A stretch of DNA of 64,000 nucleotides from an uncultured Clostridia bacterium (GTDB lineage Bacteria; Bacillota; Clostridia; TANB77; CAG-508): contig CAPOZU010000003.1 in assembly GCA_948676835.1 (NCBI GenBank), positions 106,568 to 170,567 on the forward strand. The letters are read 5' to 3'. A program made the position numbers and the translations under genes. This document shows positions 35,813 to 45,815 of this stretch, piece after piece (the first letter of the stretch is position 1; each line of letters begins with the position of its first letter). The notes beneath the pieces are model-generated. The model was not told the origin of the DNA, ran no database searches, and saw only the letters and a program-made list of their open reading frames with translations.

Positions 35813-38800
35813 AATTTCATTGAAAGTAATTTACTTATACCCTTTTCTTCCATAGTAATTCCATAAACAGTATCAGCAGCTTCCATTGTTCCTTTTCTAT
35901 GTGTAATAACTAAAAACTGTGAATTTTTAGAAAACTTTCTTAAATACTCTGCAAATCTATATACATTAACATCGTCTAGTGCAGCCTCAATTTCATCCAA
36001 AACACAAAATGGTGCTGGATTCATTTTTAATATTGCAAATAATAGTGCAATAGCTGTAAAAGCTCTCTCTCCACCTGATAATAGCAACATATTTTGTAAT
36101 TTTTTACCTGGTGGCTGAACAGTAATATCAATACCACATTCTAGTATATTTTCTGTATCTGTAAGAATTAATTCAGCTTTACCACCACCGAATAACTCCT
36201 TAAATACTTCACTAAAATTTTCATTTATTATTTTAAATTGTTCTGCAAATTGAGCCTTCATAGTATCTGTCATTTCAGCAATAACTTTCTTTAATTTATT
36301 GCTTGAATCTTCTAAATCCAGCCTTTGTTCACACATAAAGTCATATCTTTCTTTAGTTTCTTTGTATTCATTTATTGAATCTACATTTATACTTCCTAAA
36401 TCTCTAATATCTTTCCTTATTTCATTAACTTGTTTTTGAATTGAATTAGGATTTTCTACTTTTTGAACATCTCCTACTGTATTTGGTGTTAATTCATATT
36501 CTTCCCACATTTTATCTATAACTTGATTTAACTCAAGTTCAATTTTTGATTTTTTCAAATCCAGTTTTGAAATTTGATTTTTTATATTTTCTAATTTAGA
36601 ACTTTGTTCATCAATATCTTTTTCTATTTTATTTAATTTTTCTGACTTTTGTGTTCTTTCTTGCTTTAATTTTTCTGTCTTTTCTGTACTTCCCAAAATT
36701 TCTTTTTCTAACTCAATAATTTTTTGTTTAGTTTCTTCAATTTTGGCTTCAATTTCTGTATTATCCGCAAGTATTTTCTCTCTTAAATTTCTTTTATTGG
36801 TAATACTTGTATTATTATTTTCAATATCAAAATTAATTCTTTCCATCATTTCAGTAATTGATGTTTCACTTTCATCAAAAGATGATACTGAAATTTTTAA
36901 ATTTGTAATATCAAAGTTTAAATCATCAATATATTTCTGATTATCTTTATTAAAGTTTGTAAATTCCTCAATTACTTCATTTAATTGATTGTTTTTACTA
37001 TCAATTTCTATAATATCATTATTATATTCATCTTGTTTTATTAGATTTTCTTGTTTTTCTACTTTGATATTTTCTAAATCTTCTCTTGATTTTACAAGTT
37101 TGGATTCTAACTTAACAATTTCTAATTCTAATATATCTATTTTTTGTTTTTCAGTAGCATAAATAATCTCTAATTCTTGATATTCTTTTTGTTTTTTTTC
37201 AAATTTTTCTAAAATTTCAGATATACTAGCCTCATATTCTTCTTTCTCTTTTTCGATTTCATTTATTGTATTTTTTATTTTTGAAAGTTCTTTTTCAAGT
37301 TCTTTAATTTCTTTTCCTCTGCCTAAAATACTTACTGTTTTTGGAGCAACAGAACCTCCACTAATAGCGCCTGAAGGATTTATAACATCACCTTTTAAGG
37401 TAACTATTTTGAATTTATATGAATTTTGTTTTGCAAGTTTTACTGCATTTTCAATATCATCAACAATTACAGTTCTTCCAAGTAAATTTAAGATAATTCC
37501 TTCATATTTTTTATCTGTATTTATTAGATCTGAAGCAATTCCAATTACCCCATCTATTCCTCTACTATTTACTCCAGTTAATTTTTGACCTTTAACTGAA
37601 GTAATTGGTAAAAATGATGCTCTACCTAGTTTATTTTCTCTTAAATATGTTACTAATTTTTTTGCTTCATCTTCGGAATTTGTAACTATATTTTGAATTG
37701 TACCGCCTAATGTCATTTCAATAGCTGTTTCATATTTTTTATCAACAGAAATTAGATTAGCCAAAATACCATGAACTCCATTTGATAAAGAGCTATTTTT
37801 TTCTATTGCTTCCATTAAGGATTTTACACTCTTTGTATAACCTTCTTTTTCTTTTTCTGTTTCTACTAAAAATTTATATCTAGATTCTTTAATTCTATAT
37901 TCTGATTGATATGTATTTATTTGTGTTTCGAAATCTTTTTGCTTTTCAGAACTTTTATCTTTTTCACTTTTCATTGATTCTAATGATTTTTCTAAATCAT
38001 TTTTCTTTTTTTCAATTTCATAAAAGTTTTTAGACATTTCTTCTCTATTCGTTCTAGATGAATCTAGTTCAGAAATATTTTCTTGAAGTTCAGTTTTTAA
38101 AGAATTCTCTCTTTTACTTAAATTATCAAAATTTGCTTTTTCTGTATTAATTTGTGTAATTACTTCATATTTTTTATCTATATTTTCTTGTACAATCTTC
38201 TTTTTTTCTTCTATTTCTAAATCTTTATCTGATAAAGTTTTAGAATATTTTTCAAGTTCTTCTTCTTTTTCTTTTAACTCTGTTACAAATTTTTCTTTAT
38301 TATTAAAAAGATTATCTCTTTTTTGTTGTTTCTGATTTTTTTCTTCCTCTAGTTCTTTATTACGATTTTCAAGTTCTTCGATTTCTACTCTATATCTTTC
38401 ATAATTCTCTTTATTATTAGAAATTTTTTCTGAAAATATTGCAATTTCACTATTATATTGTTCTTTACGTTTATTTCCTTCAAATCCTAAATTTTGAGTT
38501 TTTTCAATTTCTTCTATTAAAGAATCTACTAATTTTCTTAAATCTTCCTTTTCTGATTGAATATTATTTAATGATTCTTCTTCTCTAACTTTTTGCGTTT
38601 CAAAAATATCAATATTTTCAAGTATTTCTTCTGTTTGTTTTTTATAATTTTCTATATTATATAAAAACAATCCTACTTCTATATTTTTTAGATTTTCTCT
38701 CAAATCTAAGAATTTTTTAGCTTTTTCTGATTGAATTTTTAGAGGACCAATATTATTTTCAATTTCTGAAATAATATCATTTATTCTTAATAAATTAAGC

Positions 38801-39354
38801 TTAACTTGTTCTAATTTTCTTTCTGATTCAACTTTTCTAGTTCTATATTTTACAATTCCTGCTGCTTCTTCGAAAATTCTTCTCCTGTCTTCTGATTTGT
38901 TACTTAATATTTCATCTATTTTTCCTTGTCCAATTATAGAATATCCATCTTTTCCAATTCCTGTATCCATAAATAATTCTAAAACATCTTTTAGCCTACA
39001 AGGAGTTTTATTTATGAAATATCCTGTTTCTCCACTTCTATAAATTCTTCTGGTAACAATTACCTCATTATACTCAATAGGTAATTTAGAATCTGAATTA
39101 TCTATTACTATAGAAGCTTCAGCATATCCCAATGATTTTCTATTTTGAGTTCCTGCAAATATAATATCTTCTGATTTTGCACCTCTTAAAGATTTCATAC
39201 TTTGCTCTCCAAGTACCCATCTAATACAATCAGATATATTACTTTTTCCTGATCCATTTGGTCCTATAACTGTTGTAATTCCAGGCATAAACTCTAAAAC
39301 AGTTTTATCAGCAAATGATTTAAATCCGTGCATTTCTAGTCTTTTTAAAAACAT
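35806..39354 (-). CDS. smc: Chromosome segregation ATPase SMC
   Basis: An 1182-residue SMC protein with N-terminal Walker A (GPNGSGKSN), Q-loop, two long coiled coils, a hinge at about 510-660 (GVHGILANLISV, GGTIQNIVT, GGSVAPK) and the C-terminal signature LLSGGERA followed by Walker B FCVLDEIEAALDD. With ScpA and ScpB it organises and separates chromosomes; scpAB are not in the window. Normal length, no break. Confidence 0.98.
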   Translation of the reverse strand: MFLKRLEMHGFKSFADKTVLEFMPGITTVIGPNGSGKSNISDCIRWVLGEQSMKSLRGAKSEDIIFAGTQNRKSLGYAEASIVIDNSDSKLPIEYNEVIVTRRIYRSGETGYFINKTPCRLKDVLELFMDTGIGKDGYSIIGQGKIDEILSNKSEDRRRIFEEAAGIVKYRTRKVESERKLEQVKLNLLRINDIISEIENNIGPLKIQSEKAKKFLDLRENLKNIEVGLFLYNIENYKKQTEEILENIDIFETQKVREEESLNNIQSEKEDLRKLVDSLIEEIEKTQNLGFEGNKRKEQYNSEIAIFSEKISNNKENYERYRVEIEELENRNKELEEEKNQKQQKRDNLFNNKEKFVTELKEKEEELEKYSKTLSDKDLEIEEKKKIVQENIDKKYEVITQINTEKANFDNLSKRENSLKTELQENISELDSSRTNREEMSKNFYEIEKKKNDLEKSLESMKSEKDKSSEKQKDFETQINTYQSEYRIKESRYKFLVETEKEKEGYTKSVKSLMEAIEKNSSLSNGVHGILANLISVDKKYETAIEMTLGGTIQNIVTNSEDEAKKLVTYLRENKLGRASFLPITSVKGQKLTGVNSRGIDGVIGIASDLINTDKKYEGIILNLLGRTVIVDDIENAVKLAKQNSYKFKIVTLKGDVINPSGAISGGSVAPKTVSILGRGKEIKELEKELSKIKNTINEIEKEKEEYEASISEILEKFEKKQKEYQELEIIYATEKQKIDILELEIVKLESKLVKSREDLENIKVEKQENLIKQDEYNNDIIEIDSKNNQLNEVIEEFTNFNKDNQKYIDDLNFDITNLKISVSSFDESETSITEMMERINFDIENNNTSITNKRNLREKILADNTEIEAKIEETKQKIIELEKEILGSTEKTEKLKQERTQKSEKLNKIEKDIDEQSSKLENIKNQISKLDLKKSKIELELNQVIDKMWEEYELTPNTVGDVQKVENPNSIQKQVNEIRKDIRDLGSINVDSINEYKETKERYDFMCEQRLDLEDSSNKLKKVIAEMTDTMKAQFAEQFKIINENFSEVFKELFGGGKAELILTDTENILECGIDITVQPPGKKLQNMLLLSGGERAFTAIALLFAILKMNPAPFCVLDEIEAALDDVNVYRFAEYLRKFSKNSQFLVITHRKGTMEAADTVYGITMEEKGISKLLSMKLK

Positions 39355-39437
39355 AATTTACTTCCTCTTATAATTTTTCATTCTACATGCTATAATATTA
39401 TAGTTTTTCTTTTTTTTCAAGTATTTTTTTCTTTCAC

Positions 39438-39466
39438 TTGACCAAAAATTCATTAAGATATAAAAT
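39438..39466 (+). promoter_or_regulatory. Probable promoter of the HD-GYP gene
   Basis: TTGACC and TAAAAT with a 17-bp spacer, 36 bp before the start codon and divergent from smc. Confidence 0.6.
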
Positions 39467-39501
39467 TATATTATCATACTAAAGAGGAGTTTAGATTATA
39501 T

Positions 39502-40444
39502 ATGAAAGAACATTTTGATTTTTATAATAGTACTTCAATAAAATCATATAATTTAGAAGAAACTATACGCTACCAATTAAAAATGTTGGATGGCTTAGAT
39601 AATTTTACAAGAAAGCATTCTGATAATGTTGCAAATATTTCTTGCAGACTTTGCGAAAAATTGCATTTATCAGAAGGATTCACTATATATACAACTACGT
39701 GTGCCTATCTTCATGATATTGGAAAATTATTTATTCCACCTTCAATTCTTCAAAAACCTTCAAAGTTAACAGATGAAGAATATGCTATTATGAAAACACA
39801 TACTACAGTTGGATATAAAATTTGTATGGATGATTTAAAATTACGTCCATATGCTGCTGGAACTTTATATCATCATGAAGCATTAGATGGGTCCGGTTAC
39901 CCAAATCGGAATAACTGGTGACAAAATTCCTTATGAAGCACAAATTATAAGAGTAGCAGACGAATTCGAAGCTATTACAGCAAAACGTCAATATAAATCA
40001 CACGTTGGCGTTATAGATGCATTAAATATTATAATTGAGCATGCTCATCCTGCTGCACCAAAATCTCTAAAAGATACTGGTAGAATAATTAAAACTGGTG
40101 GAATTGGAAAAGTCGATAAAAAAATTGTAAAAGCACTAATTAAAGTTGTAATTGATGATACTGAATACGAAATATATGCCAGAGAAGATTATTTAAAATT
40201 CTTAAAAAAGGAAATTGTAAGGGTAGGAGAATCTAAAAGATTTTATGATAAAGTTCAACGAGCATTAACTCCAGAAAAGAGAGCTTATCATATTGAAGAA
40301 GCTAAATATTATTTAAAGCCTAATGAAGATCCAGAAAAAATTCCAGAAATGCTTAACGAATTAGAAATTGCTTATAATGAAAGAAAAAAACATATAAAAA
40401 AATTACATGATGAAGTTCATCAATTAAGAAGATTATCTGTTTAA
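39502..40444 (+). pseudogene. HD-GYP-type phosphohydrolase, frameshifted
   Basis: The first frame runs from MKEHFDFYNS through the HD motif (LHDIGKLFIPP) to HHEALDGSGYP, which holds the HHExxDGxGYP part of HD-GYP domains. It then breaks at about 39905, where one extra base (CCAAAT-C-GGA) throws the frame to a stop. The next frame continues GITGDKIPYEAQIIRVADEF-type sequence to the end, exactly as the family expects. HD-GYP proteins usually cleave cyclic-di-GMP or related signals. The C-terminal 100 residues are an extra charged helical region. Sequencing error is an alternative. Confidence 0.85.
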
Positions 40445-40447
40445 TAC

Positions 40448-40480
40448 AAAAAGAGTGTTGATAAAATCAACACTCTTTTT
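40448..40480. terminator. Bidirectional terminator between HD-GYP and rpmA
   Basis: AAAAAGAGTGTTGAT and complement with a 3-nt loop, T-run on one side and A-run on the other. Confidence 0.85.
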
Positions 40481-40491
40481 TATTATTTTAT

Positions 40492-40749
40492 TTACTCTGC
40501 AGGATAAACACTAACTTGTTTTTTGTCTTTACCTTTTCTCTCAAATTTAACTGTTCCATCTATTAAAGCAAATAAAGTGTCATCGCTACCGATTCCAACA
40601 TTAGTTCCTGGATGTACATTTGTTCCTCTTTGTCTTATTATAATATTTCCAGCTTTAACTATTTGTCCATCAGATTTTTTGACACCAAGTCTTTTTGACT
40701 CACTATCTCTTCCGTTTTTAACACTACCTTGACCTTTTTTGTGTGCCAT
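40492..40749 (-). CDS. rpmA: 50S ribosomal protein bL27
   Basis: An 85-residue bL27 beginning MAHKKGQGSVKNGRDS. Many Firmicutes have a longer bL27 whose N-terminus is removed by the protease Prp. Here there is no such extension, and no prp gene lies between rplU and rpmA, so it is made ready for use near the peptidyl-transferase centre. The GAAAGGAG site fits this start. Confidence 0.97.
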   Translation of the reverse strand: MAHKKGQGSVKNGRDSESKRLGVKKSDGQIVKAGNIIIRQRGTNVHPGTNVGIGSDDTLFALIDGTVKFERKGKDKKQVSVYPAE

Positions 40750-40824
40750 GAAAGATTCACTCCTTTCGCTTTATAATTTTATTTATATCTATTCTATTTA
40801 CTCTCGATATAATTTTGCTGCTTA

Positions 40825-41166
40825 TTATTCAGCTACTTTTTCTTTTTTCTCAGCTTTAACTTTTATTGAAGAAATTTCTACTTTAGTGTAGTCTTGTCTG
40901 TGTCCTCTAGTTTTTCTTTCATTCTTTTTAGCTTTGTATTTGAAAACTAAAATTTTCTTTCCTCTACCATGAGAAACAACTTTTCCTTCAACTTTAGCAC
41001 CAGCTACATAAGGATTTCCAACTTGTACTTTTCCTTCATTAGATACTAAAACAACTTTATCAAAAGAAACTTTTTTTCCTTCTTCTGTATCTAATTTTTC
41101 AAAATATACAGTTTCACCTTCTTGTACTTTGTATTGTCTTCCACATGCTTCAATTATTGCGTACAT
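40825..41166 (-). CDS. rplU: 50S ribosomal protein bL21
   Basis: About 113 residues from MYAIIEACGRQYKVQ, with KVVLVSNEGKVQVGNP and a basic C-terminal half (FKYKAKKNERKTRGHRQ). First gene of rplU-rpmA. The GGGAGGTG site upstream chooses this start over an earlier frame at 41208. Confidence 0.97.
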   Translation of the reverse strand: MYAIIEACGRQYKVQEGETVYFEKLDTEEGKKVSFDKVVLVSNEGKVQVGNPYVAGAKVEGKVVSHGRGKKILVFKYKAKKNERKTRGHRQDYTKVEISSIKVKAEKKEKVAE

Positions 41167-41168
41167 TA

Positions 41169-41285
41169 AAAATGCACCTCCCTTTTTTGTATACTCGCTA
41201 ACTTCCAACTTGGGTAACTACCATAATGCAGTATTTTCAAACCCTAGTTAAGCAGTTTACAGTAATAAATTTTAACATGATTTCC
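41169..41285 (-). promoter_or_regulatory. Probable bL21 leader RNA (rplU 5' region)
   Basis: The rplU 5' region contains the AACTGCTTAACTAGGGTT and TTGGAAGTTAGCGAG blocks with local complementarity, as in the L21 leader known in Firmicutes. It probably allows bL21-mediated autoregulation. Assigned from place and partial motif memory. Confidence 0.5.
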
Positions 41286-41364
41286 ACTATTTGTCAAGAA
41301 AAATAAATTAAAAATTTATTTAGATTTTCTTGATAAATAAGGCAATTTTAATAATTTACACAAT

Positions 41365-41396
41365 AAAGGGATGATATTTTTTTATCATCCCTTTTT
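41365..41396 (-). terminator. Terminator of the gene at 41409
   Basis: AAAGGGATGATA and complement with a 7-nt loop and T-run on the minus strand. Confidence 0.8.
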
Positions 41397-41408
41397 ATTT
41401 AATCAATT

Positions 41409-41822
41409 TTATTTAGTTCTTGACTCTCTACTCCTCCCGCCAGCTTCTCTTTCGCTATTGGGTAACTCCTTTGCTGATGTACTTTTAATTCCTGTATTCC
41501 TCACCATTTGCATAGCACTGTCATCTCTAAAAGAAGTGCTTTTTTCTGTTTCAGGAGTTGTTTTATCTTGAGCTTTATATCCTTCATCGCTAGAATCTAA
41601 ACTTATAGCAGATTCTTCACGACTAGAATACTTTTTTTCTCTTTTTCCCATGTCTCTATAACTTTTTATAGCTTCAGCTGCATCAGCTTTGCTGATTCCT
41701 GATTTAACTAATTCAGTTACTAAAACACCTTCATCAGACGCTTCAACACGGTAACGTGGATCGTCTCCTAAAACTTTTGATAAAGTTGTTCCTATTCCTT
41801 TAAAAAACTCCATAAATTTCAT
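41409..41822 (-). CDS. Hypothetical protein with disordered Ser/Glu/Lys-rich C-terminus
   Basis: A 137-residue protein. The first 60 residues look folded (FFKGIGTTLSKVLGDDPRY, VLVTELVKSGISKADAAEAI), while the rest is charged and low complexity (REKKYSSREESAISLDSSDE). No family recognised. The nearest ribosome site (AAGAGGTG, 41853-41860) is about 30 nt from the ATG, with a hairpin in between that could bring it close. Start could be the first ATG or the one three codons later. Confidence 0.55.
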   Translation of the reverse strand: MKFMEFFKGIGTTLSKVLGDDPRYRVEASDEGVLVTELVKSGISKADAAEAIKSYRDMGKREKKYSSREESAISLDSSDEGYKAQDKTTPETEKSTSFRDDSAMQMVRNTGIKSTSAKELPNSEREAGGRSRESRTK

Positions 41823-41831
41823 AATTATTTT

Positions 41832-41860
41832 ACTAAGAAAAAAACTTAGTTACACCTCTT
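41832..41860 (-). promoter_or_regulatory. Hairpin between ribosome site and start codon
   Basis: ACTAAG/CTTAGT with a 7-nt A/T loop (41832-41850) lies between AAGAGGTG (41853-41860) and the start at 41822. When folded, the spacing falls to about 11 nt. Confidence 0.35.
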
Positions 41861-41889
41861 TTCTAAAATCTCTGTTATTATTATAGCAG

Positions 41890-41917
41890 AAAAAGTCCTT
41901 AAAATCAAGGACTTTTT
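41890..41917 (-). terminator. Terminator of dnaG-rpoD
   Basis: AAAAAGTCCTT and complement with a 6-nt loop and T-run on the minus strand. Confidence 0.8.
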
Positions 41918-41958
41918 GCAAATTTACATAATTTTTTTATTTTTTCTTGCTTATAAGA

Positions 41959-43143
41959 CTAACTCATATAATCTTTTAAGCGTTTACTTCTACTTGGATG
42001 TCTTAATTTTCTTAAGGCTTTTGCTTCAATTTGTCTAATTCTTTCACGAGTTACTTGGAATTCCTTTCCAACTTCTTCAAGTGTTCTAGCTTTTCCATCT
42101 TCTAAACCAAATCTTAGTTTTAATACTTTAGCTTCTCTTGGTGTTAATGTACTCATTACTTCCTCTAATTGCTCTTTTAATAATGTATATGCAGCTGAAT
42201 CATGTGGTGCAGGACTTTCGTCATCTGGAATAAAATCTCCTAAATGGCTATCATCTTCTTCTCCAATAGGTGTTTCTAATGATACTGGATCTTGTGCTAT
42301 TTTTTGTATTTCCATAACTTTTTCAACTGTAATTTCCATTTCTTGAGCTATTTCTTCGGGAGTTGGCTCTCTTCCTAATATTTGTAATAAATGTCTAGAA
42401 GTACGAATTAGTTTATTTATTGTTTCTACCATATGAACTGGTATTCTGATTGTTCTGGCTTGATCTGCTATTGCTCTTGTAATAGCTTGTCTTATCCACC
42501 ATGTAGCATAAGTACTAAATTTGTATCCTTTTTTATAATCAAACTTTTCTACAGCTTTTATTAATCCCATATTTCCTTCTTGGATTAAATCTAAGAAAAG
42601 CATTCCTCTTCCAACATATTTTTTTGCAATACTAACAACCAATCTTAAGTTTGATTCAGCAAGTTTTTGTTTGGCTTCTTCATCATCTTCTAATACTCTT
42701 TTAGCTAAGGCTAATTCTTCATCAAATGTAAGTAGTGGTATTCTACCAATTTCTCTTAAATACATTCTAACTGGATCATCTACACTAACACCTTCCATGT
42801 TAGTTATATCCATTTCTTCAAGTTTTATCTCTTCAACTTCGTTTAAGTCTTCTATATCTGGCTCTAAAAAGTCATCTTCATCTTTTAAAATATTAACTCC
42901 CATTTTCTCAAAGGCGTCAAATACTTTATCTATTTCTTCTGAATTTGCTTCTCCAAGTTCAGCTGCAAGTTCTCCATATGTGATTTTTCCTTTTTCTTTT
43001 GCAGAATTTACTATTTTCATTAATTTTTCTTGTTCATCAGGTACTTCTTTTTTAGTTTCAACTTTTTTTTCTGTTTCAGGTTTTTTAGCAGTATTTTCTT
43101 TTTCGTTAATTTCTTCAATTTCATCTTTATCTGCTTTTTTCAT
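41959..43143 (-). CDS. rpoD: Primary sigma factor RpoD/SigA
   Basis: A 394-residue sigma-70. A Lys/Glu-rich N-terminal stretch is followed by a region 1.1-like part, then region 1.2-2.4 (DPVRMYLREIGRIPLL, LDLIQEGNMGLIKAVEKFDY, ATWWIRQAITRAI) and region 4 (VTRERIRQIEAKALRKLRHP). It directs RNA polymerase to TTGACA/TATAAT promoters such as those found here. It lies 16 bp after dnaG, the classic dnaG-rpoD pair. Confidence 0.98.
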   Translation of the reverse strand: MKKADKDEIEEINEKENTAKKPETEKKVETKKEVPDEQEKLMKIVNSAKEKGKITYGELAAELGEANSEEIDKVFDAFEKMGVNILKDEDDFLEPDIEDLNEVEEIKLEEMDITNMEGVSVDDPVRMYLREIGRIPLLTFDEELALAKRVLEDDEEAKQKLAESNLRLVVSIAKKYVGRGMLFLDLIQEGNMGLIKAVEKFDYKKGYKFSTYATWWIRQAITRAIADQARTIRIPVHMVETINKLIRTSRHLLQILGREPTPEEIAQEMEITVEKVMEIQKIAQDPVSLETPIGEEDDSHLGDFIPDDESPAPHDSAAYTLLKEQLEEVMSTLTPREAKVLKLRFGLEDGKARTLEEVGKEFQVTRERIRQIEAKALRKLRHPSRSKRLKDYMS

Positions 43144-43159
43144 TTAAATTTAATCCCTC

Positions 43160-44941
43160 CTACTTCTTCTTAGCTAATTCAATTATAATTTCACTTAATT
43201 CTTGTTCAAGGTTAGCTATTTCTTCTTTAGAAAGTGAAGCACTATTTTCTAAAGATTTAATTATTTCTAATTTTCTATCAGATAGTCTTTCTTTAGTATA
43301 AATATTTACGACATCTTCTATACATTTTTCTACTGAACTTATTTCATAATCTGTAACCAAAATTTCACTAACATGTGATTGTATATTTTGATTTTCAATA
43401 TTTGAAATCATTTGTAAAATTTTTTCACTATCTTCTGCAGGTGACTCTAATATTTTTTGAAATATAGTTTTATTTTCTTCTAATCTAAAATCTTCCAAAG
43501 TAATATTAGTAACTATTGGTTCATATGCTTCTTTAAAATGATTAATTAATAGATAGATAATCATATTTTCACGTTTTATGACTGATGGACTTATCTCAAC
43601 TACCTTAGCTTCTCTTTTTACTGGTTTTGTTAACACATTTTCACTAACATTATTATAAGAGACTTTATTTACCTCAGCATAAATTGCTTCTTTTGAAATA
43701 TTATATTGTTCAGAAATTTTATCAATATAAATTTCTCTCTCTATCTTATTATCAACATTTGAAAAAATTTTAGTAATTTCTTTTAAAAATTTTATTTTAT
43801 CATTTGCATTTTCTAAATTGTATTTATTTTTTAGCATTTTTATTTTGAATTCAACTAATGAAATCGCATTTTCGACTAATAAATTAAATCTGCCACTTCC
43901 ATATTTTATAACATATTCATCAGGGTCTTTTGCACCTTCCATTTGTATTACTCTAGCATCGCAACCTTGATTTTCTAAAATCGCAAGCCCTCTCATTATT
44001 GCTTCTTGTCCAGCTCCATCAGAATCATAACTTAAAATAACTTGCTCACTATATTTTCTAAGTAATCTACCTTGCTCTTCTGTTAGAGCCGTTCCTAGTG
44101 ATGCAACAACATTATTAAATCCTCTCTGATACAGTGAAATAGCATCCATATATCCTTCGACTAAAATAATTTTTTTCGAATCAGATTGTTTTGCTAAATT
44201 TAATGCAAATAAGTGCCTCTTTTTTGAATATATTAAATTTTCATTAGAATTTATGTACTTTGCCATTTTTTCGTTATTTTCTAATTTTCTACCACCAAAA
44301 GCTACAACTCTTGAACTAACATCCATAATAGGGAACATTAATCTTTTTCTAAATCTGTCTATAAATTCTCCTCTATCATTTTTATTTACAAGACCTGTTG
44401 CTAGAATTTCTTCATCTTTAAATCCTGAAGCATGTAAATGTTTATATAATTCATTATATTCTCCAGAATAGCCAATTTTAAAAGCTTTTAAAGTAGCATT
44501 GTCTAACTTTCTAGTTTTAACATAATCTTGTGCTATTTTTGCAAGTGGTTTATATAACCTCTCGTGGTAAAAGATTGCTGTTTCTGCATTGATTTTATAC
44601 ATTCTATCTTTTAAGTATTGATTTTTATTAAATTCTGTATTTTCTGCAGCTGGCAATTCTATTCTAGCTCTTTCTGCTAAAAATTCTAAAGATTCTTTAA
44701 AAGATATTTTTTCAATTTCACTAACAAATGTAAAAACATCTCCTCCTTTATGACATCCAAAACAATGAAAATATTGTCTGTCAGGAGAAACTGAAAAAGA
44801 AGGTGATTTTTCTCTATGAAATGGACATAGCCCGAAAAAATTTCTACCACTTCTTTTTAATGTTACATATTGAGAAATTACATCTACTATATCATTTGCA
44901 GATCTAATTTCCTCTTTTAATTCATCAGTATATTGAACCAT
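43160..44941 (-). CDS. dnaG: DNA primase
   Basis: A 593-residue primase with the N-terminal zinc-binding domain (CPFHREKSPSF ... HCFGC), the RNA-polymerase core, the Toprim part (ILVEGYMDAIS, LSYDSDGAG) and a helical C-terminal domain for the replicative helicase. It makes RNA primers at the replication fork. Normal length. Confidence 0.98.
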   Translation of the reverse strand: MVQYTDELKEEIRSANDIVDVISQYVTLKRSGRNFFGLCPFHREKSPSFSVSPDRQYFHCFGCHKGGDVFTFVSEIEKISFKESLEFLAERARIELPAAENTEFNKNQYLKDRMYKINAETAIFYHERLYKPLAKIAQDYVKTRKLDNATLKAFKIGYSGEYNELYKHLHASGFKDEEILATGLVNKNDRGEFIDRFRKRLMFPIMDVSSRVVAFGGRKLENNEKMAKYINSNENLIYSKKRHLFALNLAKQSDSKKIILVEGYMDAISLYQRGFNNVVASLGTALTEEQGRLLRKYSEQVILSYDSDGAGQEAIMRGLAILENQGCDARVIQMEGAKDPDEYVIKYGSGRFNLLVENAISLVEFKIKMLKNKYNLENANDKIKFLKEITKIFSNVDNKIEREIYIDKISEQYNISKEAIYAEVNKVSYNNVSENVLTKPVKREAKVVEISPSVIKRENMIIYLLINHFKEAYEPIVTNITLEDFRLEENKTIFQKILESPAEDSEKILQMISNIENQNIQSHVSEILVTDYEISSVEKCIEDVVNIYTKERLSDRKLEIIKSLENSASLSKEEIANLEQELSEIIIELAKKK

Positions 44942-45020
44942 CTTTTAACCTTTCTTTTATAATATTCGACATATAGTTTTTAAATCCTTTTAATTATGTT
45001 AATTTATTTCATAAATTAAA

Positions 45021-45049
45021 GGGTTATATACTTTTTAAATATATAACCC
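45021..45049 (-). terminator. Terminator of the CarD gene
   Basis: GGGTTATATA and complement with a 9-nt loop, T-rich on the minus side. Confidence 0.7.
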
Positions 45050-45071
45050 CGTTATCTAATCTACTTAAAAT

Positions 45072-45650
45072 TTAGTTTGCTGAAATGAATTTCTTCACAA
45101 TATTATCACTTGCTTCTGCTTCCATACCTGCTGCTTTTTGTAATTCTTCTATTGCTGAACCATGCATTTCATAAGATGTTTTAATTTTATTTTCAACTAA
45201 TTCTTCAACTTCTTCTTTTTCTTTACTTTCAACAAGAACTAATTCGCTGACAAGAATTTGTTTTGCATTCAATAACATTTTCTTTTCTGTTGTAGATAAT
45301 CCTTTGTCTTTTTGTTTAAAACTTAAATTCCTTACTATATCTGCTACTTCGAAAATATCTCCAGATTTCATCTTTTCAACATTATCTCTGTATCTTTTGT
45401 TCCATTTTAAAGACATTTCAGTACTATCTTGTTCTAAAACGTTTATTACTTTTCCGGCTGTCTCTTTATCTATTATATTACGTACACCTATATCTTCTGC
45501 TTTTGCTGTAGGTACCATAACTTTCACTTCACCTGGCATTTTAATAATATAGTATGATTGTTTTTCATCTAAGATAGCTCTTTCCTCAATTTTTTCAATT
45601 ACACCAGCTCCGTGCATTGGATATACAATTTTATCTCCTACTTTAAACAT
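45072..45650 (-). CDS. carD: CarD/CdnL-family RNA polymerase-binding regulator
   Basis: A 192-residue protein with the CarD/TRCF RNA-polymerase-interacting domain at the start (MFKVGDKIVYPMHGAGVIEK, ... YYIIKMPGEVKVMVPT) and a helical C-terminal half with R-Y-R-D-N-V-E-K. CarD proteins stabilise open promoter complexes. Slightly longer than the common 160 residues owing to an acidic tail. Single-gene unit with a terminator. Confidence 0.92.
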   Translation of the reverse strand: MFKVGDKIVYPMHGAGVIEKIEERAILDEKQSYYIIKMPGEVKVMVPTAKAEDIGVRNIIDKETAGKVINVLEQDSTEMSLKWNKRYRDNVEKMKSGDIFEVADIVRNLSFKQKDKGLSTTEKKMLLNAKQILVSELVLVESKEKEEVEELVENKIKTSYEMHGSAIEELQKAAGMEAEASDNIVKKFISAN

Positions 45651-45772
45651 TATTTGTCACTCCTTCCAAGTAATCTCAATTACTACATTACAATTATACT
45701 ACAAAAATTTCAAAAAGTCAAAAGAATTATAACGAATTTGATAAACTTTTTTCATTTATATTACAAATTCAA

Positions 45773-45805
45773 AAAACTCTTGCAAAATAATCCTGCAAGA
45801 GTTTT
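45773..45805 (-). terminator. dut terminator
   Basis: AAAACTCTTGCA and complement with a 9-nt loop. Confidence 0.75.
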
Positions 45806-45815
45806 AATATATATT

